Assembly (NCBI GenBank): GCA_034007295.1
Contig: JAVERC010000036.1
Coordinates: forward strand, 1-36,306
Direction: 5' to 3'
Length of the DNA stretch: 36,306 nt
Source of the DNA: JACKCP01 sp034007295
GTDB taxonomy: Bacteria > Desulfobacterota > Desulfobacteria > Desulfobacterales > JACKCP01
The notes under the pieces are model-generated. The model made no database searches and was not told where the DNA came from. It worked only from the letters and a program-made list of their open reading frames with translations. Positions within the stretch are counted from its first letter, which is position 1. Every line of letters begins with the position of its first letter. Position numbers and translations under genes: made by a program. Positions 24,555 through 33,431 of the stretch are shown piece after piece.

Positions 24555-25175
24555 ATGAACTGCGATTTAAGAAAAGATGATTGGGAACAAAGTTATGGTC
24601 GGGGTGAGAATTTTATTTTTTTCCCAAAGGAAGAGGTTGTCAAGTTTGTAAACAGGTTTGTTAGAAAACGGACAGGTATAAATCAGTTTAATGATCTTTT
24701 GCCGGACCTTAGCAGCTCTTCAAGAGCATTGGATTATGGATGCGGAATCGGCAGAAATACAATCCTGCTGAAAGAATTTGGCTTTGATGCTTACGGCATG
24801 GATATTTCTGAGATATCGATCCGCAGCGCTGTGATGCTTGCAGAGACATTCAGCCCCGAATTAAGGCCTCAATTTGAGTTATGCAGCGGCACTGAAATTC
24901 CCTGTAAAGATAGTTTTTTTGAGTTTATCGTCTGTGAGTCTGTACTTGACAGCATGTTCTTTGAAGTAGCTAAAAAAATAGTCAAGGAGTTTGAAAGGGT
25001 TGTCAGAACTTATGTGTTTATTTCTCTTGTTTCCACAGAGGATGCCAACTCTGAAAAGGGAAAGGAGGAAATCGTTTCTACGAGTCATGAAAAAGGTACT
25101 GTACAGAGCTATTTTGACTTAAAAAAAATCAATAAGCTGATATCGGATACCTGCTTTGATATAGTATGGGGATGA
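24555..25175 (+). CDS. Class I SAM-dependent methyltransferase, C-terminus frameshifted
   Basis: The reading frame gives 206 residues with the SAM motif ALDYGCGIGRNTILLKEFGF (about 56-75), followed by YGMDISEISI and a post-motif VCESVLDSMFF. It stops at TGA 25173-25175, right after the GGGG tract 25168-25171. In the +1 frame the coding sense continues as DEHHIHNSVTGKYSRGRYYL, then VLKK, to TAA at 25261-25263, a normal family-like tail ending across the next gene's ATG. One extra G therefore explains the early stop. The restored protein would be 235 residues. Whether this is an inactivating mutation, a phase-variable tract, a ribosomal frameshift or a sequencing error is open. Its acceptor is unknown; it is probably a glycan-tailoring enzyme. 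Confidence 0.82.
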   Translation: MNCDLRKDDWEQSYGRGENFIFFPKEEVVKFVNRFVRKRTGINQFNDLLPDLSSSSRALDYGCGIGRNTILLKEFGFDAYGMDISEISIRSAVMLAETFSPELRPQFELCSGTEIPCKDSFFEFIVCESVLDSMFFEVAKKIVKEFERVVRTYVFISLVSTEDANSEKGKEEIVSTSHEKGTVQSYFDLKKINKLISDTCFDIVWG

Positions 25176-25252
25176 ACACCATATTCATAATTCTGTGACC
25201 GGTAAATATTCCAGGGGAAGATACTACCTGGTACTAAAAAAGAGTGGTGGAA

Positions 25253-26212
25253 ATGAACAATAAAAAAACAGCTGTTGTAAGGTCTGCTATAGGCTCCCTA
25301 TCCTCAGTGGGGTTTTTGAAGTTTTTAGAGGAAAATGGTTTTTATCTGGCCGGTGCAGATATTTCAGACGAATGTGTAGGGAGGTTTTTCACAGATTCTT
25401 TCTTTAAAGTTCCCAAAGCGGAAATGGAAGAGCAGGTCTGGGAATGTTACAGAAAAATAGTTCTTGAAACTTCAGCTGAATGGATAATCTCAGGTCCTGA
25501 AAATGAAATTTCAGTACTGGCAAAAAAAGAAAAAATGTTTGCTGATATGGGATGCACTCTTTTTCATCCGTCTCTGGATGTTCTTGAAACGATCACTGAT
25601 AAAATGAATTTTTATGAATTTGCATATGAAAACGGTATTTTGACTCCACGGACTGTACTACCCGACAATCCGGAGCTGAAAAGCATGGATATGCCCTTGA
25701 TATTGAAGCCGAGGAAAGGACGAGGCAGCACAGGAATTGAAATTTTTAATTGTATCCCTGAAAATTTTAATCCTTTGGATTGGGATGACTATATAGTACA
25801 GGAATTTATTGAGGGACAGGAATATACAGTAGACATTTTAACCGACATGGAAGGCAGGCTTCTTAACTGTATCCCAAGAAGAAGAATAAAAGTTGATTCC
25901 GGTATAACAGTAATAGGAAAAGTTGAAAAAAATAAAGAACTCATTGGAATCATTGAATCGCTTGTTGAAAAAATCAGTTTTAAGGGGGCTTTATGTATCC
26001 AGTTTTTTCATTCTGAAAAAGACGGGAGATACTACCTTACAGATGTTAATCCAAGGTTTGGAGGTGGTTCTTTTCTTTCTGTAAGGAGCAGTGAGTCATT
26101 TCAGAGAAATATTGTCAACCTGCTTAAGTCAAGATGGGACAAGCTTGAGTACAATAACTATGATTTCAAAGAGTTGAGTATGTACAGATATTACTCGGAA
26201 GTTTTTATATAA
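25253..26212 (+). CDS. ATP-grasp ligase (carbamoyl-phosphate-synthase-like)
   Basis: I chose ATG 25253; in-frame GTGs lie 6 and 9 nt upstream. The 319-residue protein has an N-terminal pre-ATP-grasp Rossmann part (VVRSAIGSLSSVGFLKFLEENGF), then the ATP-grasp core with PLILKPRKGRGSTGIEIF (about residues 145-162), YIVQEFIEGQEYTVDIL and the metal-binding end FKGALCIQFF...YLTDVNPRFGGG. The family joins a carboxylate to an amine through an acyl phosphate. Beside a PIG-L deacetylase and NeuB it may attach an acyl or amino-acid group to a free amine on the sugar, but that is inference. Its stop overlaps the next start (TAATG). Confidence 0.85.
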   Translation: MNNKKTAVVRSAIGSLSSVGFLKFLEENGFYLAGADISDECVGRFFTDSFFKVPKAEMEEQVWECYRKIVLETSAEWIISGPENEISVLAKKEKMFADMGCTLFHPSLDVLETITDKMNFYEFAYENGILTPRTVLPDNPELKSMDMPLILKPRKGRGSTGIEIFNCIPENFNPLDWDDYIVQEFIEGQEYTVDILTDMEGRLLNCIPRRRIKVDSGITVIGKVEKNKELIGIIESLVEKISFKGALCIQFFHSEKDGRYYLTDVNPRFGGGSFLSVRSSESFQRNIVNLLKSRWDKLEYNNYDFKELSMYRYYSEVFI

Positions 26213-26856
26213 TGATAAAGGCCGTTGTTTTTGATCTGGACAATACTTTGTATGATGAAACCTTGTATTTTGTAAAAGTATTTGAAGCTTTCTGCAGAGA
26301 AACTGATCTGAAGTTTTCTATTGTAAGCAGTTTTATCAATGATGATTTAAGAGCAAAATCATCAGATGTCTTCAGATATGTTTTAGAGTGTGCCGATATT
26401 TTCTCTTATGAAAGACATGAAAAAATATTTTCGATTTACAAAAGAATAGAATGTTCAATCCGATTATATGATGATGCTCTGGATATTTTAGATTTTTTAA
26501 AAAAAAATAATTATAAAACAGGTGTTTTGACAAACGGAGTTGTGGAAGCTCAAAAAAATAAAATTAAATGTCTTGACATAGGGTCAGATGCCTTTGACGT
26601 AATTTTTTATGCAAGATCACAAGGAAAGGAGAATGAAAAACCTTCTCAAGATTCATTTTATAAGATTTCGGAATTGTTGAAAGTTGAAAAAAAAGAAATT
26701 TTATTCGTTGGGGATCATCCTTTTACAGATATCAAAGGGGCCATAGATTCAGGCATGGATGCATTGAGACTTCTAAGAGGCTATGCAAAGGAAATACCTT
26801 TTAATTATAATAAAGTCATTTATGATTTGAATGAGGTAAAAGACTATTTGATATGA
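26212..26856 (+). CDS. HAD-family hydrolase (phosphatase-like)
   Basis: The 214-residue HAD subfamily I protein has motif I VFDLDNTLYDE (nucleophile Asp8, acid/base Asp10), a helical cap (about residues 15-95), motif II TGVLTNG, a lysine near EKPSQDSF and motif IV VGDHPFTDIKGA. It most resembles phosphatases of the 2-haloacid dehalogenase/phosphoglycolate group. It overlaps the ATP-grasp gene by 1 bp and the epimerase gene by 4 bp (ATGA), so the three are translationally coupled. A sugar-phosphate substrate within the glycan pathway is a reasonable but unproven guess. Confidence 0.88.
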   Translation: MIKAVVFDLDNTLYDETLYFVKVFEAFCRETDLKFSIVSSFINDDLRAKSSDVFRYVLECADIFSYERHEKIFSIYKRIECSIRLYDDALDILDFLKKNNYKTGVLTNGVVEAQKNKIKCLDIGSDAFDVIFYARSQGKENEKPSQDSFYKISELLKVEKKEILFVGDHPFTDIKGAIDSGMDALRLLRGYAKEIPFNYNKVIYDLNEVKDYLI

Positions 26857-28022
26857 AAAAGAAAATTTTAGCAGTCACAGGAATCAGATCAGAATACGAT
26901 ATTTTATATCCTGTATTGAAGGAACTTGAGAAAAGGGATAGTTTTGATCTTCAGCTTCTTGTTTCAGGAGCACATCTGTCAAAGTGGCATGGCAGCACCT
27001 TGGAACTTATTGAAAAAGACGGTTTTGATATTGCAGATAAAGTTGATTCTCTTTTCATGACAGACAGGCTTACCCAGAGACCAAAGGCGGTAGCAAATCT
27101 GATTAATGGTATTTCTCAGACAGTGGAAAGAGAAAATCCTGATATTTTGCTTTTTGTGGGGGACAGAGAAGAAAGTATGGCAACATGCATTGTCGGAAAT
27201 TATATGGACAAGCTTGTTGCACATCTTGGCGGAGGAGATCCGGTTTTTGGTAATGCTGATGACCCGGTAAGAACATCCTGCAGCCGTCTTGCTCATATCC
27301 ATTTTTGTTTTGCTGAAGAATATAAGAAAAATCTTATAAACTCAGGGGAAGAGCCGTTCAGGGTCTTTTTTTCAGGGAATCCTGCCTTGTGCAACATAGA
27401 TTCGGTCCCTGTTCTGAGCTGCAATGAAATCAGTGACTATCTTAACTTTGAGATAGAAAAAGAGAAGTATTTTGTGGTTCTTAACCATCCTTTGTCAAGT
27501 GAGGTTGATGATTCATATGAACAGATGAAATGTATTGCTCAATCTGTTTGTGAGGTTGCGGACTCGGACGGATTGAAAGTTGTTGGTATTTATCCGAATA
27601 CTGATCCAGGCTCATACGGAGTAATAAAAGCTATTGATGAAATAAGGAGTAATTCCGTTTCTTTTTTCAGGAATCTGCCAAGAGATATATTCATCAATCT
27701 TATGCGGAATTCTCTTTGTCTTGTAGGCAACTCGAGTATGGGAATTCTTGAAGCACCACATTACAAACTTCCTGTGGTAAATGCAGGCAACAGACAAAAA
27801 GGAAGGTTAAATGCGGGTAATCTTGTTTTTGTAGATTATAATAAAGATGCAATTGTAAAAGAAATAAGAAAATCCTGTTTCAATAATGAATACAGAGCAT
27901 ACATACATTCCCTTCAAAACCCTTATGGTAACGGGAAAGCCCACATGAAGATAGCAGATATCCTTGAAAACATAAATGTCAGTGATAGAAAGTGGCATAT
28001 TAAGAAGAATTTTTTTCCTTAA
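26853..28022 (+). CDS. neuC: Hydrolysing UDP/GDP-sugar 2-epimerase (NeuC/LegG family)
   Basis: The 389-residue protein belongs to the UDP-GlcNAc 2-epimerase fold (PF02350). KILAVTGIRSEYDILYPVL is the N-terminal signature of the hydrolysing NeuC/LegG branch, where non-hydrolysing WecB enzymes read GTRPE. LLFVGDREESMATCIVGNYMDKLVAHLGGGDPVFGNADDPVR, VLNHPLSSEVDDSY and LVGNSSMGILEAP carry the active-site acidic and nucleotide-contact residues. It produces an N-acetylmannosamine-type sugar for NeuB. In Campylobacter the LegG enzyme uses a GDP-linked diacetamido sugar, and the PtmE-like gene downstream makes that version likely here. It lies 11.6 kb into the bacterial-type locus of flagellin genes and is coupled to the HAD gene. 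Confidence 0.92.
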   Translation: MKKKILAVTGIRSEYDILYPVLKELEKRDSFDLQLLVSGAHLSKWHGSTLELIEKDGFDIADKVDSLFMTDRLTQRPKAVANLINGISQTVERENPDILLFVGDREESMATCIVGNYMDKLVAHLGGGDPVFGNADDPVRTSCSRLAHIHFCFAEEYKKNLINSGEEPFRVFFSGNPALCNIDSVPVLSCNEISDYLNFEIEKEKYFVVLNHPLSSEVDDSYEQMKCIAQSVCEVADSDGLKVVGIYPNTDPGSYGVIKAIDEIRSNSVSFFRNLPRDIFINLMRNSLCLVGNSSMGILEAPHYKLPVVNAGNRQKGRLNAGNLVFVDYNKDAIVKEIRKSCFNNEYRAYIHSLQNPYGNGKAHMKIADILENINVSDRKWHIKKNFFP

Positions 28023-28049
28023 CATATAAATAAAAATTGGGAGTTTTTG

Positions 28050-28715
28050 TTGAGAGTATTATTTATATCGGTACATCCTGATGATGAAACCCTGGGCTGC
28101 GGCGGAACAATTTTAAAGCACAGAAAAAACAATGATGAAATATACTGGCTTATCATAACTGGTGTTTCGGCCGGGCTTGGATACTCTGATGAATTTATTG
28201 ACAGGCGCAGGAAAGAAATATTGCAAGTCTCAGGAGCCTATGGTTTTAAAGATGTTATCAACCTGGATTTTCCCGCCGCAAGGCTGAATAATGTGGATTT
28301 CAGCCTTTTGCTTGATAAAATTTCTGAAGCAGTTCAGGCAGTCAAGCCTCATTCCGTTTATACGATAAACAGAACTGATATCCATACAGACCACCAGATT
28401 GCTGCAAAAGCCGTAATGAGTTCGTTAAAAAGTTTCAGGGCTCCTTTTGTCAAAAGAGTTTTAATGTATGAATGCATTTCTGAAACAGAAATTGCTTTTC
28501 CTTTGCCTGAGAATCTTTTTATTCCAAATTCTTATTCTGATATAACTGAGTTTATTGATGAAAAAATAAAAATAATGAAAATTTATAGTTCAGAAGTCCA
28601 AGAAGCTCCCTATCCGAGAAGCATTGAAAATATAAAATCCCTTGCAAGATTCAGAGGCAGTTGTGTTTGTACTGATTTTGCTGAAGCTTTTATGCTTTTA
28701 AGAGATGTTTTTTAG
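28050..28715 (+). CDS. PIG-L/LmbE-family zinc N-deacetylase
   Basis: I chose TTG 28050, with GGAG at 28040-28043 six nt upstream, giving 221 residues (MRVLFISVHPDDETLGCGG). HPDDE is the diagnostic zinc-binding motif of PIG-L/LmbE deacetylases (PF02585), and DIHTDHQIAAKAV carries the third zinc ligand. The family removes N-acetyl groups from amino sugars such as GlcNAc-PI, mycothiol precursors and glycopeptide sugars. Sitting between the NeuC/LegG-like and PtmE-like genes, it could free an amine on the nonulosonic acid or its precursor, which the ATP-grasp enzyme could re-acylate. Both steps are inference. Confidence 0.88.
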   Translation: MRVLFISVHPDDETLGCGGTILKHRKNNDEIYWLIITGVSAGLGYSDEFIDRRRKEILQVSGAYGFKDVINLDFPAARLNNVDFSLLLDKISEAVQAVKPHSVYTINRTDIHTDHQIAAKAVMSSLKSFRAPFVKRVLMYECISETEIAFPLPENLFIPNSYSDITEFIDEKIKIMKIYSSEVQEAPYPRSIENIKSLARFRGSCVCTDFAEAFMLLRDVF

Positions 28716-28784
28716 CTTAAGTCAATTATACTGCCTGTCGAATATTTTTTGTAAGTTTTACTTTACCTTTATGAGGAAATTATC

Positions 28785-29837
28785 ATGGTCGACTGGAAAA
28801 AAGTAGCTGTAAATCCTGATGATTCAATAAAAAAAGTAGTAGATATAATTGATAAATCTGCAATACAGATTGCTCTTGTCACAGATGATGAAGGAAGGCT
28901 TCTTGGAACTGTTACAGATGGAGATATCAGGCGTGGTCTTTTAAAAGGTATCGGCCTTGATGAAAAAATTTGTGAGGTTGCAAATAAAAAACCTCATTTT
29001 GCAACTTCCAAAATGAATATTTCAGCAGTCAAAGCTTTAATGAAAAGATTTGGAATAAAACAGATTCCTGTTGTGGATGAAAATTCAAGGCTTATTGATT
29101 TAATTGTTTCAAAAGAAATTCTTGGCCAGAACCTGAAAGAAAATCCTGTTGTAATAATGGCAGGCGGTCTTGGTACAAGACTTAGGCCTCTTACAAATGA
29201 CTGTCCAAAGCCTCTTCTTAAAATTGGAGGAAAGCCGATTTTGGAAATAATTCTCGATAATTTTATAAGTGAGGGTTTTGATAATTTTTATTTTTCAATA
29301 AATTACAAAGGGCAGATGATAAGAGATTATTTTGGAGATGGTTCTAATTGGGGTGTTTCCATAAAATATATAGAAGAAAATAAAAAGCTTGGCACAGCAG
29401 GCAGCCTGTCACTTTTAAATCAATCTATTAATAATCCAATAATTGTGATGAATGGAGATTTACTCACAAAGTTAAGTTTTAGCCAGCTTTTAAATTTTCA
29501 TAAAGAGAATAATCACAAGGCAACAATGTGTGTTAGAAATTATGAAATGCAGATACCATACGGAGTAGTTAATATTGACGGATCAATTTTAAATTCCATT
29601 GAGGAAAAGCCTGTGCATAAATTTTTTGTAAATGCAGGAATCTATGTCTTAAACCCTGAACTTAAAAAGTTTATCCCTGAAAATGAATATTACGATATGA
29701 CTGATTTATTCAGGGAAATTGTTGAAAAAAAATTAAAAACAGGTGTTTTCCCAATTAAGGAATACTGGGTTGATATTGGAAGGCTTCAGGATTTTGAAAC
29801 AGCTAATTATGAGTATGCTCAGATTTTTTCAAACTGA
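28785..29837 (+). CDS. ptmE: CBS-domain sugar-1-phosphate nucleotidyltransferase (PtmE-like)
   Basis: In this 350-residue protein two CBS domains (about residues 8-60 and 67-118) precede an NTP_transferase domain, beginning VVIMAGGLGTRLRPLTNDCPKPLLKIGGKPI (about 124-154) and containing NKKLGTAGSL, IVMNGDLL and YWVDIGRLQDFETA. This CBS plus nucleotidyltransferase layout is that of Campylobacter PtmE (Cj1329), the GlcN-1-phosphate guanylyltransferase of CMP-legionaminic acid synthesis, and of homologues in other flagellin glycosylation loci. GAGGAA precedes the ATG. The CBS pair may sense adenosine nucleotides. The symbol is by architecture and gene order; the nucleotide used is not proven. Confidence 0.87.
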   Translation: MVDWKKVAVNPDDSIKKVVDIIDKSAIQIALVTDDEGRLLGTVTDGDIRRGLLKGIGLDEKICEVANKKPHFATSKMNISAVKALMKRFGIKQIPVVDENSRLIDLIVSKEILGQNLKENPVVIMAGGLGTRLRPLTNDCPKPLLKIGGKPILEIILDNFISEGFDNFYFSINYKGQMIRDYFGDGSNWGVSIKYIEENKKLGTAGSLSLLNQSINNPIIVMNGDLLTKLSFSQLLNFHKENNHKATMCVRNYEMQIPYGVVNIDGSILNSIEEKPVHKFFVNAGIYVLNPELKKFIPENEYYDMTDLFREIVEKKLKTGVFPIKEYWVDIGRLQDFETANYEYAQIFSN

Positions 29838-29850
29838 ATTGGAGATTTAA

Positions 29851-30552
29851 GTGTATAAAAATTTGAAAGTTCTTGCAGTTATACCAGCAAGAGGAGGGTC
29901 AAAAGGGGTTTTAAATAAGAATTTAAGAAAAATTAAAGGTAAAACCCTTGTTGAGAGAGCTGTTGATGTCGCACGTAAAAGTAAATATATTGACCACTTT
30001 ATTTTATCATCAGACAGTGATGAAATTATTGAAAATGCCATGAAAGCAGGTTGTGACGTACCATTCAAGAGACCTGATTATCTGGCTAAAGACACTTCCT
30101 CAACTAATGATGTTTTGATCCATGTCTTGGAAAATGTAGAAAGCTATGATTTGTTAGTCTGTCTTCAGGTGACTTCACCTCTTGTAAATTCTGATGATGT
30201 TGATTCATGCATTGCCAAATGTTCTTTAGAAGGGGTCAAAGCCTGTATTTCCTCATGTATGCCTTCAAAAAATCCATACTGGATGTTCAAGCTTAAAAAC
30301 GGTTTTTTCGATCCATTGATGGGCAGAGAGTTCTTTAATAAAAGGCGTCAGGATCTGCCTGATGTATATATTCCAAATGGTGCGGTTGCAGTTGCCTATG
30401 CAGACTGGTTTAAAGAAAACAAAAGCTTTTACTCGGAATATACAGCTTCCTATGTAATGCCTGCTGAAAGATCTTTTGATCTTGATACAGAATTCGATTT
30501 TTTATTAGTGGAAACATATCTTAAACAAAAGTCAAATAACAAAATCTCTTAA
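29851..30552 (+). CDS. CMP-nonulosonic acid cytidylyltransferase (NeuA/LegF/PtmB family)
   Basis: The GTG start at 29851 has GGAG six nt upstream, giving 233 residues. VLAVIPARGGSKGVLNKNLRKIKGKTLVERAV is the nucleotide-binding signature of CMP-sialate synthetases (PF02348); DHFILSSDSDEII, PFKRPDYLAKDTSSTNDV, LVCLQVTSPLVNSDDVD and VYIPNGAVAVAYADWF are also family-typical. It activates the NeuB product with CTP for transfer to flagellin. The length matches single-domain bacterial enzymes. It lies 13 bp after the ptmE-like gene, the same pairing found in Campylobacter legionaminate loci. Which nonulosonic acid it accepts cannot be told from sequence. Confidence 0.93.
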   Translation: MYKNLKVLAVIPARGGSKGVLNKNLRKIKGKTLVERAVDVARKSKYIDHFILSSDSDEIIENAMKAGCDVPFKRPDYLAKDTSSTNDVLIHVLENVESYDLLVCLQVTSPLVNSDDVDSCIAKCSLEGVKACISSCMPSKNPYWMFKLKNGFFDPLMGREFFNKRRQDLPDVYIPNGAVAVAYADWFKENKSFYSEYTASYVMPAERSFDLDTEFDFLLVETYLKQKSNNKIS

Positions 30553-30570
30553 TTTTTATAAGGAGTTTTT

Positions 30571-33420
30571 TTGGAAAATTCTATATATCAGAAAAATCTT
30601 AATGCCTTAAAACAAAAATATCCTGTATATTACGACAAAATTTTATCCCATGAAATTAATGACGTTGAGCTTGAGCTCAAAGAAAATAATAATTTTTATG
30701 GACTTAATGCCAATGTAAAAGGCCGAGGAATAGTAAATATAAATAATTCTGCTGTTCCAAAAGAAGAAGCAAAAGATATTGTTGATGACCTTGAACTTTC
30801 GGCAGGAGAGGTAAGATTTCTTGTTGGAATGGGCCTTGGCTATCTTTTAAAGGAAATTTCAAAAAGGGAAATTAAGCTCTTAAAAATTGTTATTATTGAA
30901 CCTTATCTTTCTGTTTTTAAGAAAGCAATAGAGGTGCTTGACTTTAGTGAAGAAATTTACAGCGATAATGTTTATTTTCTTTTGGGGACAGAATTTAATC
31001 TTGCCCATGTTTTTTCCCAGAATAATTTTGATACAGCTTTATGGGTAAAAGGTGTAAAAATAAGTTTTTATGAACCTGAAAGAAAAATAGATCCTGACCT
31101 TTTTAATAATATTGCAAGTAGTGTGAGAGAACAGATTGGGCAATATAAAATGCAGGTTAATACTGTAGCTGGTACAGGGCCTGTTTTTTTTGAGAACTCA
31201 ATGAAAAACCTCACGACCACTATAAATTCTGCTAATCTTTATTCAATTAATGAAATTTTTAAAGACAGCCCGGTTCTTGTCGTAGGTGCAGGCCCTTCAC
31301 TTAAAGATGATATTGAAATAATTAAAAAATATCAGGACAGTATTGTAATATTTACAGTTGATACAGCTTTGCCGGTTTTATTAAAAAATGGAATAAAGCC
31401 TGATCTTGCGGGTGCGGTAGACTATCATAAAATATCTTATACAAAATATAAAGATTATCTTGAACAAACAAAAGATGTACCTTTTTTGTATCATAATGAA
31501 TGTGGCAGTATGATAATTAAGCCGTATAAATGCCAGGCGAAGTTTTTTGTTACAACAAAATATGGCCTTTTCAGCAGACTGGCAACTAATTGGGACGGTT
31601 GGATTGATCCTCCAAGAATGGATGCTGTGCCTCATTTAATGTTATTTGCAGCATTGCTTGCAGGTGGCAGTCCTATTATTTTTTCGGGTCTTGATCTTGG
31701 TTATGTTGGCTTTAAATCCTATGCTGACGGATCATTAATGTCTGCAACACTTGATTTTAAATCTATAATCTGGGCCAAAGGCTATAATGATGAATTAATT
31801 GCCACTGCTAGTCAAATGGTCTCTCAGAGAATGATAATTGAGGATTATATTAAAAATTCAAATGTAAAGTTTTATAATTCAAGTAAAGGCGTAAAAATTA
31901 ACGGAGCAGAACAAATTGAGCTTGAACCTTTGCTTAATAGTTTAAAATTAAATAAAATTTCAAAAAAAGACATAATTAACAAAGCATATCAGGAAAGCAG
32001 AAAACCTGATAAAAATCAGCTTGTTGAGGTTCTTGGACAGGAAATTGAACAACTTGTAAAGTTAAGGAAAAAATTTCGTAAAGGAAAAGAGCTGGCTGAA
32101 AAAACACAAAAAATTTCTCCCAAAAAAATAAATAATTATCCTCAAAAAGTAGGGGCTGTTTGTGATTATTTTGACAATGAATCCAAACTCCCTTTATCTG
32201 TTGCATCTGTTTCCCAGCTTTTGGCAAAAGACGAGCTTGATTTAAGATGTCTGGAATATAATATGAATCTTGAAATGGATGAATTTTCAGATAATGAAAA
32301 AGTTTTAAAGGAAATGGGATTTATAAAAAAATGGTTTGAATCAAGACAAAACTCAGTAAAAAAGCTACTTGATATTTATAAAAATTTAAAATCAAGGCTT
32401 GAAAATGAAATAGATTTGCAAAATAAAATTAATATTTCAAACAATGAAAAAGAAAAAAGCAGGCTTTTAACAAACCTTGGTGATGAATTTTTTGAATTTA
32501 TGGATTTTGTTGATGCTGAAAATGCTTACAAAGAAGCTGTTAAATATGATGAAAATAATTTTTTAGCATATGCAGGTCTTGGCAAAGTATTCAGCAGGCT
32601 TTTGCAAACAAAAAAATCACTTGAGTTTTTTAAAAAAGCTGAACAATTAGCTCCCGAAAATAAAATGATAAAAAATCTTTTAAAACAGGAGGAAAATATT
32701 TGTGAAGAAAGACTTTCAGAAGCAAAATTATATCTTGACCAGGGGTTTAATGTTTATGGTGCTAATAACAGAACTCACTGGGCAATAAAAATCTGCAAAG
32801 AAGTTTTGGAATTGGACCCTGAAAATGAAAAAGCAAAAAAGCTTAAAAAAGCAGGAGAAGAATGGCTTGAATATCTTGAAAATAGAAATAAAGAATACCT
32901 GCCTGTCATAACTAAAGAATTAAAAGATGCTTTGTCATATATTGAAGAAATTTCTCAATTAGATTTAGATAAGGCGATAAATTTTATTGAGATTCTTTTA
33001 GCTCAAAATCCTGGAAATCCAAATATACTTGAACTGCTTGGCATTTATTATTTCAATAAAAAAGAAATATCAAAAGCAAAAAATTATCTTATTCAGGCAT
33101 CTTCAATTTCAAATTCACCTTCACCCTATATTCACCTTGCCTTGATTAATAAATCAGAAGGGAATTATGAGCAGGCATTGTATCAGATAATTGAGGCAGA
33201 CAGGCTTGCAGGTAATGTCTCAGAACTTAAAAAAGCCGTAGCAGAAGTATATATTCTTAATAAAATGTATTTAGAAGCTTTAAATTTTTATACTCAAGCC
33301 CTAAAAATTAATGGAAATGATGTTGAGGCTCTTCAAGGTCTTTACGAATGTAACATTCAACTAAGTAATTTTGAAGCTGCCAGCAGGATCAAGTCCTTGA
33401 TTGATAAATTTAAAACTTAA
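30571..33420 (+). CDS. MptE-like motility accessory factor (flagellin glycosyltransferase) with C-terminal TPRs
   Basis: The TTG start at 30571 has AGGAG five nt upstream, giving 949 residues. An N-terminal Maf domain (about 15-200) precedes the MptE-like/DUF115 core (PF01973): SPVLVVGAGPSLKDDIEIIKKY (about 232-253), FTVDTALPVLLKNGIKPDLAGAVDYH and IIFSGLDLGYVGFKSYADG. A helical region follows, and the last 300 residues hold several TPR units such as FLAYAGLGKVFSRLLQTKKSLEFFKKAEQLAP. Maf proteins transfer pseudaminic or legionaminic acids to Ser/Thr of flagellin in Campylobacter, Aeromonas and relatives. The TPR extension is larger than in classical Maf proteins of about 650 residues and may hold the flagellin chain. 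It lies directly after the CMP-sugar synthetase. Confidence 0.92.
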   Translation: MENSIYQKNLNALKQKYPVYYDKILSHEINDVELELKENNNFYGLNANVKGRGIVNINNSAVPKEEAKDIVDDLELSAGEVRFLVGMGLGYLLKEISKREIKLLKIVIIEPYLSVFKKAIEVLDFSEEIYSDNVYFLLGTEFNLAHVFSQNNFDTALWVKGVKISFYEPERKIDPDLFNNIASSVREQIGQYKMQVNTVAGTGPVFFENSMKNLTTTINSANLYSINEIFKDSPVLVVGAGPSLKDDIEIIKKYQDSIVIFTVDTALPVLLKNGIKPDLAGAVDYHKISYTKYKDYLEQTKDVPFLYHNECGSMIIKPYKCQAKFFVTTKYGLFSRLATNWDGWIDPPRMDAVPHLMLFAALLAGGSPIIFSGLDLGYVGFKSYADGSLMSATLDFKSIIWAKGYNDELIATASQMVSQRMIIEDYIKNSNVKFYNSSKGVKINGAEQIELEPLLNSLKLNKISKKDIINKAYQESRKPDKNQLVEVLGQEIEQLVKLRKKFRKGKELAEKTQKISPKKINNYPQKVGAVCDYFDNESKLPLSVASVSQLLAKDELDLRCLEYNMNLEMDEFSDNEKVLKEMGFIKKWFESRQNSVKKLLDIYKNLKSRLENEIDLQNKINISNNEKEKSRLLTNLGDEFFEFMDFVDAENAYKEAVKYDENNFLAYAGLGKVFSRLLQTKKSLEFFKKAEQLAPENKMIKNLLKQEENICEERLSEAKLYLDQGFNVYGANNRTHWAIKICKEVLELDPENEKAKKLKKAGEEWLEYLENRNKEYLPVITKELKDALSYIEEISQLDLDKAINFIEILLAQNPGNPNILELLGIYYFNKKEISKAKNYLIQASSISNSPSPYIHLALINKSEGNYEQALYQIIEADRLAGNVSELKKAVAEVYILNKMYLEALNFYTQALKINGNDVEALQGLYECNIQLSNFEAASRIKSLIDKFKT

Positions 33421-33431
33421 TAGGTGATATT

